A stretch of 64,000 bases of DNA. Origin: Rallus limicola. Lineage: Eukaryota > Chordata > Aves > Gruiformes > Rallidae. A model generated the notes under the pieces. The model did not search any database. It saw only the letters and a program-made list of their open reading frames with translations, and was not told the DNA's origin. The stretch is taken from the NCBI GenBank assembly GCA_022605955.1, contig JAKCOZ010000007.1, positions 16,908,001-16,972,000 on the forward strand. Direction: 5' to 3'. Of this stretch, positions 11,251 through 23,970 are shown piece after piece. The position numbers and the translations under genes were made by a program. How positions within the stretch are numbered: position 1 is the stretch's first letter; every line of letters begins with the position of its first letter.

Positions 11251-14013
11251 CATGAGGCCAAAGTTTTGATGGCAAAGAGGATTTCAGCAGCCCTGCCTCC
11301 CTCAGGCTCTGAGCATTTTTTCCGTCTCTGCACCACAGTTCCTTCATGTCAGTGAATCACTGAATTTGCATGGATTAAAATATTCTTTTATGTGGGGGGT
11401 AGACCATGAGGTGGGGTGGGTGGGAGCGCTGTGGGCCAAACTCCTTCAGTTGGTCTTTTCACCAAAGCCTTTGTATCACAAAACTACATCCTACTGGGAA
11501 CTTCACTGCTTAGAAATACTTAGGTATTGATGTTTGTAAGTATCTGTGTCTGTAAGTGTATCTATGACACATGTATGCTTATGCCATGTAAACTGAAGCT
11601 TGTTCACAGTTTTAAAACTAAATAAAATGATGCAAATCTTCATTAAAGTTTACACGAGATGGGACCATCGCAACTTTTCTTTCCTCTGAAACTGCATGTG
11701 TCAGGCTATGCTGTTGGGGGCCATAGAGCCTCATGGTGCATGGGTAAGTGCCGTGGTGTGTACCTACAACTATCCAGCTCGCTTTCTACAAAAAAAATTT
11801 GGGCAATGAACTGTGTTAAGTGACATATGCCCAGAGCTGCAGCCTCTGTCCTGAGCAGGGAGGACTGCTTCTGTGCAAAGAGGAGGGTGTCCCAGTTGTG
11901 AGTGCTTCCATCTTGAGGGTTCATTGTTGAAGTGTTGTTACAGCCGATGTAGCGTCCCTGACCTTGTGGTGTTCTGCACATCCATCTCATGGAAGTTTGT
12001 GGGATGGAGCTACAGCTGCAGTCTCTCAAAAGGCAGTCCCTTACAGGGAGCTCATATTGTCACCATACACGCAAAGGTAAAAGACAGCTCTGACTCCCAT
12101 TCGGTATTTTCCTGAATGGTGATGAAAATGTGCTTCATCATGATCTGCTCAGCAATAAAAGAAAATATTTTTATGTCATTCAGCAGAAATGTATAGCAAA
12201 TGAGATTCAAAGGATTAATGTACAAAGGAAATGTCAATAGTAAAGTATAGACTGTCCCTTTAGTCCTGCTTGTCATAAATTCGGAACGAGAGAGATTGCA
12301 GACTGGCCTGTGAAGAGTAAAATCAAAGGATTAAACAAACCATAACTCAATCTTTCTGTATCTTGAATTCTTACTTTTGGGGTATTTTCCTCTGCATTTT
12401 TTATTAAAAGAACATATATCTTCAATGGGCGAGAGAGGAATTACAAACACTGGTCCATGAAAGTTGGGCTTTCTTGTAGTCATGCTTCCACAGGCGGGGT
12501 CTAGCTCAAAGCAGCTGTGCTGGTTTAAGGCCGTGCTAGTAGCCTTTATTGCTAACTCTAAGCTACATGGGTTACTCACTGTTGTGCCTTCTATGGGAAT
12601 ATAGGAAGAGACAGGCTGGCTTTGTCTCCCTTCTGACAGGGAGGCTCTGTATCTACTCATCCTCAGCAATCAGATCATAAAATTAGAGCTGCATGCTTGT
12701 TGTTTGCAGTCTTTTTTATTCCAGCTCAGCCTGGAAGGAGGGTGTGAGTCTTCGGATAATGTAAAGGACAGCTTAGGTCTGATTTTTCTCCAGATCGAAG
12801 CCCTTGATCTTGCACTGGGATTCACAAGGGCAGTACTTTCTGCTCATTCATTCAGACTGCAGTCTGCCTGGTGTCAGGCCCTGCCCAACTTCTTAGCGTA
12901 GAAAATCTGCATTCAATTGCATGTCTAATTTGTTCTCAAATTTTCCACAAGTGTTGAACCAAATCACACTGCAAACACTATGCCTAGTTATGTGCCTAAC
13001 TCAGCATTTGCACACAGAATTGCCTAATGAGCATGTGCAATTATGGCAATTAGACATGTGAATTAAGCATGTAAACACCCTAGCATTTGGGTTAGAGAGT
13101 CATAGCCTGTATCTAGTGAAATAACAGTGCCTATTTTAGATGCGATGGGAAAGCAGATCTACCTTCTCCAATGTGGCCACACTGGTGAAAAGAGCATTGT
13201 AAGACCTTTGGCTGGGGAAGGAGAGACTACAGCTCTGGGCAGAGACCGCAAGGAATCTGCAAATGAAATCAGGCTTTAGGTGCTTCTGCTTCTCCGTCCC
13301 ATGTGCCCCTTGCTCATAATGAAATACCCACACATTCTCACTGAACATACCGTGGCTTAACAGCGTTAGCTGTTCTGTGTGCAAGGCAGCCTCCATCAGC
13401 AGGGATTGCCATAAAAAAGTTAACAACTTTCCTTCTATTAGTCCTTCCTTCTATATTCCCAAATGCAGTACAATGCAGAACTCCCCCACATCCACACGAG
13501 CATCTCTTGAAGGCTCTATAAACTGCTGAACTTGTGGGGTTTTTTAAGCAGAGATAGGTTCCCATCCTCCTGAGGGAAGGCACTGCTGGCTGGCTGCGGT
13601 ACAGATCCCAGCGTTGAGGTGTGAATTTGGTTGGCAGATGCCAAGACTGAGAGTTTTGCATCAGTTATCGCTGTTTTAGTGAAATAAGGTTAACAAGCGC
13701 AGAGGTGAGCAGGTGGTCAGAGATAAACAGGTGAGGGAGCACATTTCTGTAATAAAGGAAAGTCTTGGGAGGGAAACCACCTTCCCCCTCAAATTTCTGC
13801 TTCATTAAGGTGATTTCAAACTCACTGTGAAATCAAGGACTCGGTAGCTGATCAGCGCAAACAAAAATAATCCAGGTGGCAAGCCTGATGAGATATGACC
13901 TTGTTCAAAATCAATAGACTGTTCCCCTTCCACCGAGCACAACCGACTCTCGAATGAGTTTACTTCAACGGAGGCATTTCCCTCACAACATTAACATTTT
14001 AATTGCTTGTGCA
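11251..14013. other. Unique sequence with possible AT-rich regulatory element
   Basis: No gene recognised. A G-rich stretch at about 11393-11427 has four G-runs, one loop being 13 bases, so a quadruplex is only borderline. An AATAAA at 11621-11626 could be a polyadenylation signal but no upstream exon supports it. At 13025-13071 four TAAT/ATTA cores and three CATGT words are packed into under 50 bases (see findings). Confidence 0.5.
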
Positions 14014-14311
14014 GGATTTTCTGGAAAATTAACCCAGCGATGGTTGAGCGCAGGCAGAGGATGCTCGGCGGCGGGGCTGGGAGCCCGGCGGTGCTGCGGG
14101 GAGCCGTAAACACATGCTGCCACCTAAAGGAAAGAAGCCTTCAGAAAGGAGAACCGGGGAGCTGCTGCCTTTGCTCCTGTCAGGGCTCCTTAAAACAAAA
14201 GAGTCTTAATTTGCTTTTTGCAGCCTGCCTCCCTGGTGCCTTCCGAAGGGCTGTCTCACTGGCAAAGCGGCACTGCTCCCACCAGCATCACGTACCCTGC
14301 TGCGCTGCAGG
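14014..14311 (+). other. CpG-rich patch, possible exon
   Basis: The interval is bounded by an acceptor-like cttgtgcag before 14014 and a strong donor-like gg/gtgagt at 14310-14317. The reading frame stays open throughout and the first ATG is at 14040 with G at -3 and G at +4. About nine CpGs fall in 14030-14120, far above the surroundings. The predicted 91-residue product is rich in Cys, Arg and Ser, with no signal peptide or known domain. The frame ends in TGA inside the donor, so a spliced product would differ. It could be an alternative first exon, a lncRNA exon, or chance. Confidence 0.25.
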
Positions 14312-16174
14312 GTGAGTGACGAGATAGGGCCGAGCACCCGAGAGTGAGCACAGGATAAATTCTGAAGTTCTGCCAAGTCCTTTATGCATGTAAAGGGTCC
14401 TGCAGCAGGCCCACGAATTAGTTGCAGAGGGGTCTTGTGCCAGGGGAGGGCTGCAGTGCTCGGGGAAGGCTCTGCCAGGGAGCGGAACCTCTGTGAACAA
14501 GCATCACCCTGGGTTGTGGCACCTCTCCTGCTCCTGCTGCTGGGTCCTGTGTGGCTGGGCCCGCTGTGAATGGGAAGAAAGCTCAGGGTGATACATCTGT
14601 AGCAGATGGAAGAGGAGGGTGGGTGGCAGTTGAGTAGGTCTTCAGATGATGTCTGATTTTACTTCATTATCTCATATGGATTGTGTAAATGCTGAGGGGA
14701 CAGGACTGAGATCTGCTTCAGTATCTTAACTGCTGCTGCTAAAGAGACAGGATTCTTTTGAATAGTCTTTTTCTGTCTTCATAAATCCTGCATTCCTGGC
14801 TGCACAGAGGAGACAGGCAGAAGAAACTTTACAGAGAATATATTCCCAGTGAGTATTGCCTATCAGTTCATGAGCGAAGCCTGTGAAAATAATAGGAGGG
14901 GGGGGAGGGGAAGGAAATCTTCCCCCTGGCTTCAGTAAGCTTGCGGAGCATAAAGAACCTCTTCCAAACACATATACAGGCAACACCAAGCCATGGAGCT
15001 GTGTCCTTGAGGCGTGGCTAACGTGTGAGCCGTCAGCCACTGAGCAGAAGTTGTGCCAAGCCACCAGCAATAAAAAAGGGAGAGTTTGGGAACTTTGTGT
15101 TTGGGAGTGCCGGCCCGATTTCTCAGTGAGCTGCTGCCAATATTGCATTAACACGGCGACTGCTTGTAGTGTGGTGTTGCTGAAAGGCAGAGCCAGCAAG
15201 TGAGGGCGGAAGAGGTGCGGAGGGGTGTGTAGCTGTGTGCTGGGAAGCAGCCTAGGTAGAATAGAAGGGAGCTGAGCTGGGGGGAACCTGCGTGCACAGC
15301 AGCCTTACTTTGGTGGCTTGAGGGCAAAGCTTTGGTGTTTTGGGGCACTTCTGCAAGGCAGTAATGATTCCTGATGTGCATGCCTGTAGACAGGGTTATA
15401 CACACACAGTGCCTCCTGTCTAAGCTCTGGCCACAGTCTTTTCCCTGATGTCTGATTTTAAGTGTTTGCATCCAAGCGTTTGGCATTGCACCATCCGGAG
15501 GGATAGCATCCCAGAGAGGCAGGAGGGTATGCACTGAAAGCAGAAAGCAACCCGCTGCTGAGTGGTCATAGCCAGCACATTCCTGGGATTCCTGCAGGGC
15601 CATGCCAAATCTCCAGCTCATGGATCACCCAGTGAGAGGACTTCTGGTTTGGTGGGACACTGGGCCACTGTTCTCTGAGGTTAAACTCTTACCAGCTCAC
15701 AGCTCCAGGAAAACTCCCCAGTCAAGCTGCAAGGTTGCAGACAGGCAGAACAGATACTGTTTTCTCTTACGGTAGTTGTTTTCTTTTAAAACTGATGATG
15801 GTCCCAGCAGTGCTCCTCAGTGTGCCCATGGAGCAGGTTTGCCTTTCGTTGTTCATGCTCTTCTACATTATAGCTTGCAGCCTTGCTTGCAGTATGGAAA
15901 GTGCTTGCTGGGGAGCAAGTTTATCAGTCTGAAAGGAAAATGAATCGACATTACTTTTCTTATGCAGAACTTTATATTTGTGATAAGTTCTCAAAGAAAT
16001 ATGTGTCTGGGTTTGATATTTTTTTAATACTGTCATGTTATTAGTGATGTAATTTTTTTTCCTTTTGATATACAGATATGTTTGATTTTGTAACCTAATG
16101 AACATCTATGTTCATTTTCAATCCCATGCAGCATCTACATGCATTTCCAGTGGAAGGCACTGTCATCATCTTCT
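14312..16174. other. Unique sequence, no gene recognised
   Basis: No transposon or exon recognised. It includes a G-rich run (aggaggggggggagggg) near 14895-14911 and a mildly CpG-enriched stretch around 15105-15225. Open frames of up to 157 codons on the minus strand show no recognisable domain. Confidence 0.5.
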
Positions 16175-16561
16175 TGTGTCCAGCTCTGGGGTCTCTGGTA
16201 CTGGAAAGACATGGAGCTGTTGGAGTGAGTCAAGAAAAGGGCCACAAAGACCTTATTGCAGCCTTTCAGTACCTGAAGGGCATGGAGTGACAGGACAAGG
16301 AGTGATGGGTTTAAACTAGAAGAGGGTAGGTTTATATTAGATAAGGAAAAAATTCTTCCCTGTGAGGGCAGTGAAAACCTGGCACTGGCTGCCCAGAGAA
16401 GCTGTGGCTGCTCCCTCCCTGGCAGTGTACAAGGCCAGGTTGGATGGGGCTTTAGGCAAACTGCTCTAGTGGGCTGTGTCCCTGCCCACGGCAGGGGGGT
16501 TGGGACTAGATGGTCTTTGAGGTCCCTTCCAACCCAAACCAGTCTGTGGTTCTATGATTCT
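16175..16561 (+). mobile_element. CR1 LINE 3' fragment with internal deletion
   Basis: This is a 5'-truncated CR1 non-LTR retrotransposon. It begins in the end of ORF2 (tgtgtccagctctgggg) and runs through the 3' UTR to the tail ggttctatgattc. The diagnostic phrases ttgggactagatggtc and ggtcccttccaaccc are present. Compared with the copy at 35855, it lacks the block corresponding to about 35856-35938. The junction is at about 16247-16252 (ccacaaagacctt). Both 5' truncation and decay make it inactive. CR1 is typical of birds and reptiles. Confidence 0.93.
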
Positions 16562-17544
16562 TTTCCGTGTCTATGATATTTCTTAATGGGCTGGAGGTAA
16601 GCGGAACTGGGTAGGAATGCAAATAAATGATGGATTCTCAAATGGGTTAGGGTATTATACAGCACTGTTTGAAAACCTGAATACAGCTTCTCATTAATTA
16701 ACACCACAGTTGTATGGATGTGGTCATACTAAGTGCTGGAAGGGCACTATCCTGCAGGAAGAGCAGTTATCTTCTTCCAATAGTTTTCTGTGTAGCCTTG
16801 AACAAAAAGACATTTACTCCTGTGTGCCTTAATTTTTACATCTGATTAGAGTCATTATGATTAAAGCTGATGAAACATTTTCAATTCAATAACTGGAGAA
16901 GCTGGTTCTGGCTAAAAATACTAAAGGAAATATTCTGCAGCTGTTCCTCTGATGAGATCAACCCAAGTTGTTAATTTCTATAGGACAAAAAAAGATTGAT
17001 TTATTTGAACTTCATACTTTAATTTCATGTTATACTCATGTACAAATTATCCTACTGTATTATTCTATTGAATTATCAAATATAGGTTATATACACTGCC
17101 AGCGTTAAACCATTTTAACATCATGCCTCAACATTTTTACATCAAGTCAGTGAACTACTCTTCTGTTTGCTAATAAAATGTTTCAGCTTTCTCAGAACTA
17201 AGTGTGGCTTTAGTAAAATTGTTGGAAAGTTAATTTCTGCCCTTTACCTTCTGATTCTGAAACAGCTTTGGAAGTATTGGATCCCCCTTTGTTGATGATC
17301 CCGCTGCTTGAGAGATGGCTAGAGATGAGAATTATGTACTCCAGGCTGTGACTAAGTGCTGCCAATGGCTGTCCATAAGACAGAGTGTCAGTGCCTTCCT
17401 GGCATCACCTGCAACAGTAATGGCTCAGGATGGCCCCTTTACCTATCAGCCACCATCCAGTTTTCTGGCATTGCTTCTTCCAGTACGAGTCATCAGCAAG
17501 CATAGGAAGATCACTGCTGTAGAAAAGGGTTATGTTATATAATT
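16562..17544. other. Unique AT-rich sequence
   Basis: No gene or recognisable repeat. The 16930-17210 part is AT-rich with many short palindromic words, as often seen in noncoding conserved DNA, but conservation cannot be judged from one sequence. Confidence 0.5.
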
Positions 17545-17672
17545 ATTTAGGGTGGAAGAGGCCTTTAAGGTCATTGAGTCTAAATGTAAATCTAACACTG
17601 CTGAGTCCCACTAAACCACGTCCCTATGTGCCATGTCTCCATGTCTTTTAAATACCTCCAGGGATTTTATAG
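17545..17672 (-). mobile_element. CR1 LINE 3' fragment, minus strand
   Basis: The plus strand reads the reverse complement of a CR1 3' UTR: ggtggaagaggcctttaagg, then cactaaaccacgtccc, then cttttaaatacctccaggga. The recognisable part is under 130 bp and the extreme tail is degraded, so this is an older copy than the one at 16175. No coding part remains. Confidence 0.8.
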
Positions 17673-19589
17673 TTTAGAGACAAAAGGCTCTATATGACTT
17701 GTAACTAAGGCTTCTGGCCATACCATTATGAATGTCTTACAGCTCTGCAGTGGAGCAGGACTAACGAATGCAGCTGCAGCCCTTCTCTGAGCAGGCAATA
17801 CCTGCAGGGGCAGAGCCTCTATGTCTGCTGGGTGCCAGATGGCATCATGTGGGTGCCATAGGGCTCCTTACCCCATGCACCTTGATGATGTTAGTCCCAC
17901 CTGGTGACTTCTGTGGAGTTACTTGGATGGGCCCTGGCAGAGGGGAGAACCATCCACAACATGCATTTCCCTTTTCTTTTCTTACTATAACTAGTTCATG
18001 GCCATGACTAGATGGCCTAGAGCTGGAAGGAAGGTTTTGCCCAGAGGAAAACCTGTCTTTGAGGAATAGAAAAAATGGGCTCAAGGGATTATGTATCTGT
18101 GATTAATCTGTTCAGCCACTGGGTGCCAATGTTGGCTCATATTTGATAATCAGAGACATTTTTCTGTGGGAAGAATAATTTCTGAAATCTCGAAGAAGAT
18201 GTAATTTTGGAGGGCTGCAGAGCCTGGTAAATATCTCTGACAGTGTGTGACTTTTTATTCAGGCAGACCTAGAAATGGAGTGCCAGGAAGGTGACAGCGA
18301 GAGGTGGGGAGACAGGGGAGCCCCGAGTTAACAAAAGAAAGAGTGGGACCCTTAATGAAATGGGCTTGCTGAGAATTATGAATCTGTGAGCCTGTGTCTT
18401 GTAGTGATTAATGATGAACCACTGTTTTAACTTTGGATCAAATAATGGGTTGCTGCTGAAAAGCTTCATTAATCATTGTTCGAAATAGGCCTGCCAATTC
18501 ATTACTTCAGGGTAGACATGAGCTGAACAGTTCAGCAAATTTCAGGATTGAGTGAACTCTAGGCAGGGGCTGGTTAAAAAGAAAGCAGGGGTCTAATCTG
18601 TGTTTCAATGCGTTGGGATTTATGAGCGAGGAATATCCTCTTGTTGGAAGTTTCCTCTTCTTTCCCCTCCTCTCCCAAAAAAATAATTTTGTTAATTGTG
18701 ATCTGGGCACAATGGACAGAAAAAACCCACAGCATTTGGGGCCATGCCTGGGCTGGATTCTTCTCTCAGGTACCCAGATGTGGCTCTAGTCTGAACCACT
18801 AGAAATCATACTGCGTGTCTGAGGGCAGAGCCTGGCCGTCCTCATCTGCTGGTTTCCACTTTGCAGCCTTCATCTGAGACTAACACTTTGCCTCTGTGTA
18901 TATATTTAAGTGCAGGGGAACATTTGCAAGAAACTCATTTGCCCCCTTTAAAAAAAACCTGCAGTAGGAAGCCTCCATGCTTTCGATGTGATACAAGCCT
19001 TTTAAGCCAGCTGGGATATATTTTAATTGCTGTTCCAGGAAGCTAAGGACTGGGATGCCCAAGAAAGTATAGCAGATGCTCCCTGCTTGGTAAGAGATCA
19101 AGTCTTTTTTTTTTTTTTAAAGTAATGTCCAAATATCAGCTAAAAAGCACACCATGCCTCCACATTCTCTGCACCTAATCATACTGGACAGATGATGCTA
19201 TCATTCTGTGAAATAGAAATTAGGGGCAGAATAAATTTTTTTTTTAGCCAAAATGGTTTTGCTCTCAAAATACTAGTTTTGATCAACAGAAATATGCTTT
19301 GAAGATGTAGTAGGATCTGCCTGAGTTATTTAGGTTAGAAATCTTCCCTTTAATTCTGTCAAAAAGGAAACAGAAAGCTACTTGCCCTGCTATCATCTCC
19401 ACTCACAAAGTCTAAAGTGCTTTGATTTTTTTTTTTATAATTTGCTAAAAATTTCTCAGAGATTAAGCTCATCAATTTTTCAGTTTTTCCCACTTGAAAC
19501 ATTCAACCAAAATGATCACTTAGGCAGTTTCAGTTTCCTGAAAAATATGAGTACTTTTGTTCAGGATTGACTGAACTTCCTTGAAACAA
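17673..19589. other. Unique sequence, no gene recognised
   Basis: Nothing recognised apart from short homopolymer T-runs (for example near 19106-19118 and 19238-19246). Confidence 0.5.
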
Positions 19590-20080
19590 ACAAAAAAGTC
19601 ATTTATTCGCACAGCTGGAGACAGAGAGGGAAAAACATCTGGATCTGAGAAGGGAGAGAAAATGTGCATTGAAAGGGAAAAAAACAGTAAAAGGACAAAA
19701 GGTTATAAGTAGAAAAAGAGAAAGGATTGATATGGGGGTTGGAGAGTGTGTCCAGGGATTATGTGAGGAGGGCTATAGAAAGTGGGCCTTGAAAGAGAAA
19801 TGTAAATATGGTGATGGAAAGGAGGAGGGGAAGGCTGAAATGAAACAAGAGAAAAGATAAGGAAAAAAAGGAAAACAGAATAAAATAAAATAAACAAATG
19901 GAAAGCAAAAATAATGAAAAAAATCTTACATTTGAATGGAACAAAAGAGGGAATAAACATAAAACACGTACTCTAGGAAGAACAAAGCTAAGGAAACTGA
20001 TGAGAGTAAGGGGTTTGCTGAAAAAGACCTATCTAGAAATTGAAAAATATTACAGAAAAGGAAAACACAGTTCCCTTACT
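19590..20080 (+). repeat. Diffuse purine-rich tract
   Basis: For nearly 500 bases the plus strand is dominated by A and G (phrases such as gagaaaggattg and ggaggaggggaagg), with C and T scarce. It is not a clean microsatellite. It may be a decayed GA/AAG-type satellite. Lysine- and glutamate-rich open frames here reflect base composition only. Confidence 0.5.
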
Positions 20081-21237
20081 GAATCTTGACCACTTCTCAC
20101 CCAGCTCCAGCCATAGTGAAAACTCTGGCACAGCAGATCTTGGCCCCTGCAACTGAGGTGTTCCCCGCTGCTCAAACCCACATGTGGGACACGTGGAGGC
20201 TGAGGGAGAGCTGGAAGTAACATGTCAGCACCTGAGTGCTGCGTTAATTCGGTGCATCAGCACCTCAGCTTCTACCAGCTCATTGTTTCCAGATGGTGCC
20301 CGAGGTCTGAGCTGGTATTTAAGGCATTTAAGGTTGACTTCATTAAGTTTCCTTGAGGGCAGCAAAGGATCCACCTTTTGTGTATGCAGAGCTCAGCAAC
20401 AGACTCTTTGGCATGTAGCTGCACTGCCAACCCCTTTGATATAGGGGTTTTCAACCCCATGTGAGCAAGGTCTGAGGTCTCTACTCTCTGGGGATGAACC
20501 CAGCTTGGACCTGCAGGAACAGGCTTGGGGGTCTTCTCATTCACTCTGAGGTGCAGGTAAGACATACTCTGGGGCATACAGTGGTGGGATTTCAGACCTG
20601 CCCTCTGAACTCTCAGCTGAAGTGGCAGCTGGGCAGTTTCAGATTAATTGCCCTAAGGACATTCATACGTGTCTCTTCAGGACATGGGGACACCCTACGT
20701 GAATAGTAGTTTAAACTGACCCTCTCCTCCCCCAAGTCATGGACACACCTCAAGATCATATGTGGCCCACAGCGCATTGCTCACAGATGCTGGTGGCTCT
20801 GGGGCAGACCAGTCTTGAGCCCGCAGACAGGTAGCACCTCAAAACCTGGCCTCTGACACTCACAGCACTGGCCTTCTGCAGTGAAGACCTGGTCTGAAGT
20901 TGCTGTTATGGCAGTAACTGTTTGAGCAGCTTTTGATATTTCTTCCTCCCTCCATCACACATATTTCTTCTCCTTGGTTGAAATTTTCAACACTTAAAAT
21001 TTTTTTTTTCTATTTTCAGGTTTGCTTTATGAATGCTTCTAGACATAAACTTCAAACACTGAATGGAAAATCAGGTGTTAAGAGTTAGGTGATGTGAAAA
21101 AAGACTGGAAGCAATAAGCACTGCTTTTTAATGAGGTTACTTATTCCTGATGGCTTACTGTAAATAACCCAAGTGACCAGTGTTGTGATTCAGTGTTGTA
21201 TCCCAGGTCTTATGAAGTTAATACCATGATGACCCTT
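20081..21237. other. Unique sequence, no gene recognised
   Basis: Nothing recognised. The 20184-20706 part is GC-richer with open frames on both strands that have no recognisable domain. Confidence 0.5.
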
Positions 21238-21368
21238 ATTCAAGGTCAGGCTTGATGGGGCTCTGAGCAATCTGATCTAGTGAAGATGTCCCTGCTTACT
21301 GCAGGGAGTTTGGACTAGATGACCTTTAAATGTCCCTTCCCACCCAGTACATTCTATGATTCTATGAT
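21238..21368 (+). mobile_element. CR1 LINE 3' end fragment
   Basis: A short 3' UTR piece begins at caaggtcaggcttgatgggg and ends at cattctatgattctatgat, the CR1 tail repeat. The phrase ctgagcaatctgatctagtg matches the same position in the copy at 35855-36248, so both belong to one CR1 subfamily. It has no coding part. Confidence 0.92.
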
Positions 21369-22694
21369 GTTATCAAAACATTGGACAGAGAAATTAAACC
21401 AATTGACTTTGCCTTCTCTCACATAGAGAGCTTTACTACTAGGCACTGATTATAACCCTGTCCTCATCAAAGGCTTTTGTTGTTAATTTCAGTGTATCCC
21501 AAATAGTTCTCAGACTGCAAATGTAATACTATTTCCTTGGACTGTGTAAGTTAAGGGATAATCAGTCAGAGGTCTAACTCCTTAAAGTTATTGAGGGCTG
21601 TATGGTCTCAGAGGGAATGAAAAACCTATATTTAGCCCTTAGCATTTAAGGGTGAGTCAAACATGAGTAAAGCTTGATTTCCAGACAAAGACCGGATCAC
21701 TAACACATCCCAAATGTTTGCGGGGTTTTTTTTCAGAGAAGAAATGCATTTAAAAGCAAAGAATTTGTAAGTTCTTTGTTGCAGCTCATCTTTTAAACCA
21801 TTTTGGTCATAAGCATCAATACATATGTGATCAGGTCACTTCAGTTTTAATGGTCACACTGTAAAAACCTGGTGACACATCATGAGAAGCGTGTATTTCT
21901 ATATAGCATTCAGGCTTTCAAACTACAGCCCATACCTTCATTGTCTTTAAGAACAGCATCTGGGAAATGTTTGCCTCACATATGTAGTGACTCATAGTAA
22001 CTTGAAAGCAAACTGTGACCCTTTCTTCTGCAGAGTGTGGAGATAGTCATCTTGTGGTAACAGTCATCTACACCTCCTTTTTTTCAGTGTTACCAAAATT
22101 AAATATCTCTAGTAATTCTGAAAATCTTCGGCAGCTGAGGAAATCTGATTCAAAATATTGGCTGCAATTGATGTTATCAAATTTTGAAACATTAGATTGA
22201 AGCTCACATGTAAAAATTTTAAATATTTGTAATGCATTTCCATCAATGTAATGGAAACAGGCAGGTAGACAAGGAATTATTCTCTTTGCTGTTGTAAAGT
22301 TATATACATCTATCAGAAACAGACTGAAATCAATGGCCACTGAGAAGATTAGTCCTTTTAAAACCAAATCTTTAATTGTTTTCTTGACTGAAAAATAATC
22401 TGTAACATTACTGATAATGCATGAAACTTTTATCCTATGAATCATGCAATGAATTTTGGAAATATGTAATACATGATTTTCTGTCATGTTCCTATATACA
22501 TGTAACTTTTAGGAATACTAGAGCAGAGAAGTTAGAGGTTACTTAGAGATCTGGGTGTTTTCAAGCTAGAGAGCCCTGTGTGCTCCATTCCTGACTACCC
22601 ACAGAACTGATTCATGGGATTTCCTGACTATGGCTCATTGAGTATTTGAGAAAATGGCTGTGATGCTGTAACATCAGAGCACAGAGCTTTAAAA
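21369..22694. other. Unique AT-rich sequence
   Basis: No gene recognised. A 139-codon minus open frame (22068-22487) has no recognisable domain and AT-driven composition. The stretch borders the old CR1-like element on the right. Confidence 0.5.
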
Positions 22695-23970
22695 AATGAG
22701 AAAAGGATACCCATTAGCCTAACTTTAACTTCCTTACAAATACTGGAACAAGTAATCAAACAAAATATTTATTATGCCTGGAATGTGAGAAGAAAACAAG
22801 GGACAATCCACATGGGTTTATCATTATCCAGTCATATCAAAATCATCTCATTTACTTTACTGTAAGCCACCAGGCCTTATAAGCAAGTGTAAACAATGGA
22901 TTTCATTTGCAGTGACTTTAGGTAAGCTTTTAACTTTGATTCTCATGTAATTTTAAGGAAACAAGATTTACATGTAGAGTAGATACAACACTACTCAGAA
23001 AACACACTATTTAGAGCAGAAAATACACTATTTAGCGTTTAGTTAACTGATCAATTCCCTGGCAAAATCCAAGGATATATAGAATTCAATTCTGCAAGGT
23101 TCTGTTATTACTCAATATTTTCATTAATAGTTTGAATGATCCAATAAGGAATATCACAGGACTTTTTCAAGCTTTCAGATAATATCAAGATGGGAAACAC
23201 CAGGGGAAGAAAGAAAATCACTGGAAAAATTGTCTTAATAGATTGGGGGAAAGAAGTGAAAACAGAATAAAGGCAATAGAAGTACAAAATACTGCATTTA
23301 GATAGAAGTGATTAAAAAGATAATTGTAGGGTAAGATTAACTAAAATTGATTGGTTAAGTATCAGTTCTCTAGAAAAGGGTCTAGGTTTCTGAGGTCACA
23401 ATGCTTCAGCATTGAGATGTTATCACAGAAAAGGCAAACATGCACCGCAAACTAGAGAAAAGTCTGTAAGATGTAGGAGCTATGCTTTTATTTTTTCTGT
23501 GCTAAGACATCAGCTGGAGCACTGTGTCCAGATTCAGGTGTTGCACTCTAGTAGAAATCTGAGCTAGTTGGAAAAAACTGAGAGAAGGGTGGTCAAAACT
23601 CTATGAAACGTGTAAGCTAAGGTGAAGTAAGACTGGTAGCCTAAAGAATGGAAGATGATGAGGAATGAAAAAAAAACAAAACAGGATATTGTAACAGTTT
23701 TGAAAATACAAAGCGTTGCTGCAAAAAAGAAAAGAAAAATCTGTTCTTCATCTCAAAGGTGGGTAGGGAGAAGCAGTAGTGCCTGAAGACAACAAGGGAA
23801 CTTTAGGTTAGATTTTAGAGAAACTTTTATCTTGCCCAAGCCCAAGAACATGTTGCCTGGCTATGGAGTATGCTTCACTGAAAGTCTTTTATGAACAGGT
23901 AAAATGGATGTCTGTCAGGAATGACTGAGTGCTTGATCCAGCCTTGAGGCAGAAGAGTAGACAGCCACTC
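22695..23970 (+). mobile_element. Ancient CR1/L3-like LINE, ORF2 and 3' UTR
   Basis: A strongly decayed copy keeps the order of landmarks of a CR1-type element. These are a block like the middle of the reverse transcriptase (gactttaggtaagcttttaa), the phrase gttctgttattactcaatat, then the downstream region (agctggagcactgtgtccag) and a 3' UTR (gggaactttaggttagattt, gtctgtcaggaatgactgag). Frameshifts and stops are everywhere, so no protein survives. It is far more diverged than the copies at 16175 or 35855, implying an earlier wave. The right end fades out and the boundaries are approximate. Confidence 0.75.
22996..23037 (+). repeat. Imperfect 21 bp tandem duplication
   Basis: cagaaaacacactatttagag and cagaaaatacactatttagcg are adjacent and differ at two positions. 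The pair lies inside the ancient CR1-like copy and arose after that insertion. Confidence 0.8.

Noticed and set aside
11059..11355. Open frames encoding SPLLS and RRGEE repeats
   Set aside because: Artefacts of the pentanucleotide satellite.
11393..11427. G-quadruplex candidate
   Set aside because: One loop is 13 bases long, so the fold is weak; not listed as a feature.
11621..11626. AATAAA as the end of a gene
   Set aside because: No upstream coding exon or splice acceptor supports a transcript; the hexamer is common in AT-rich DNA.
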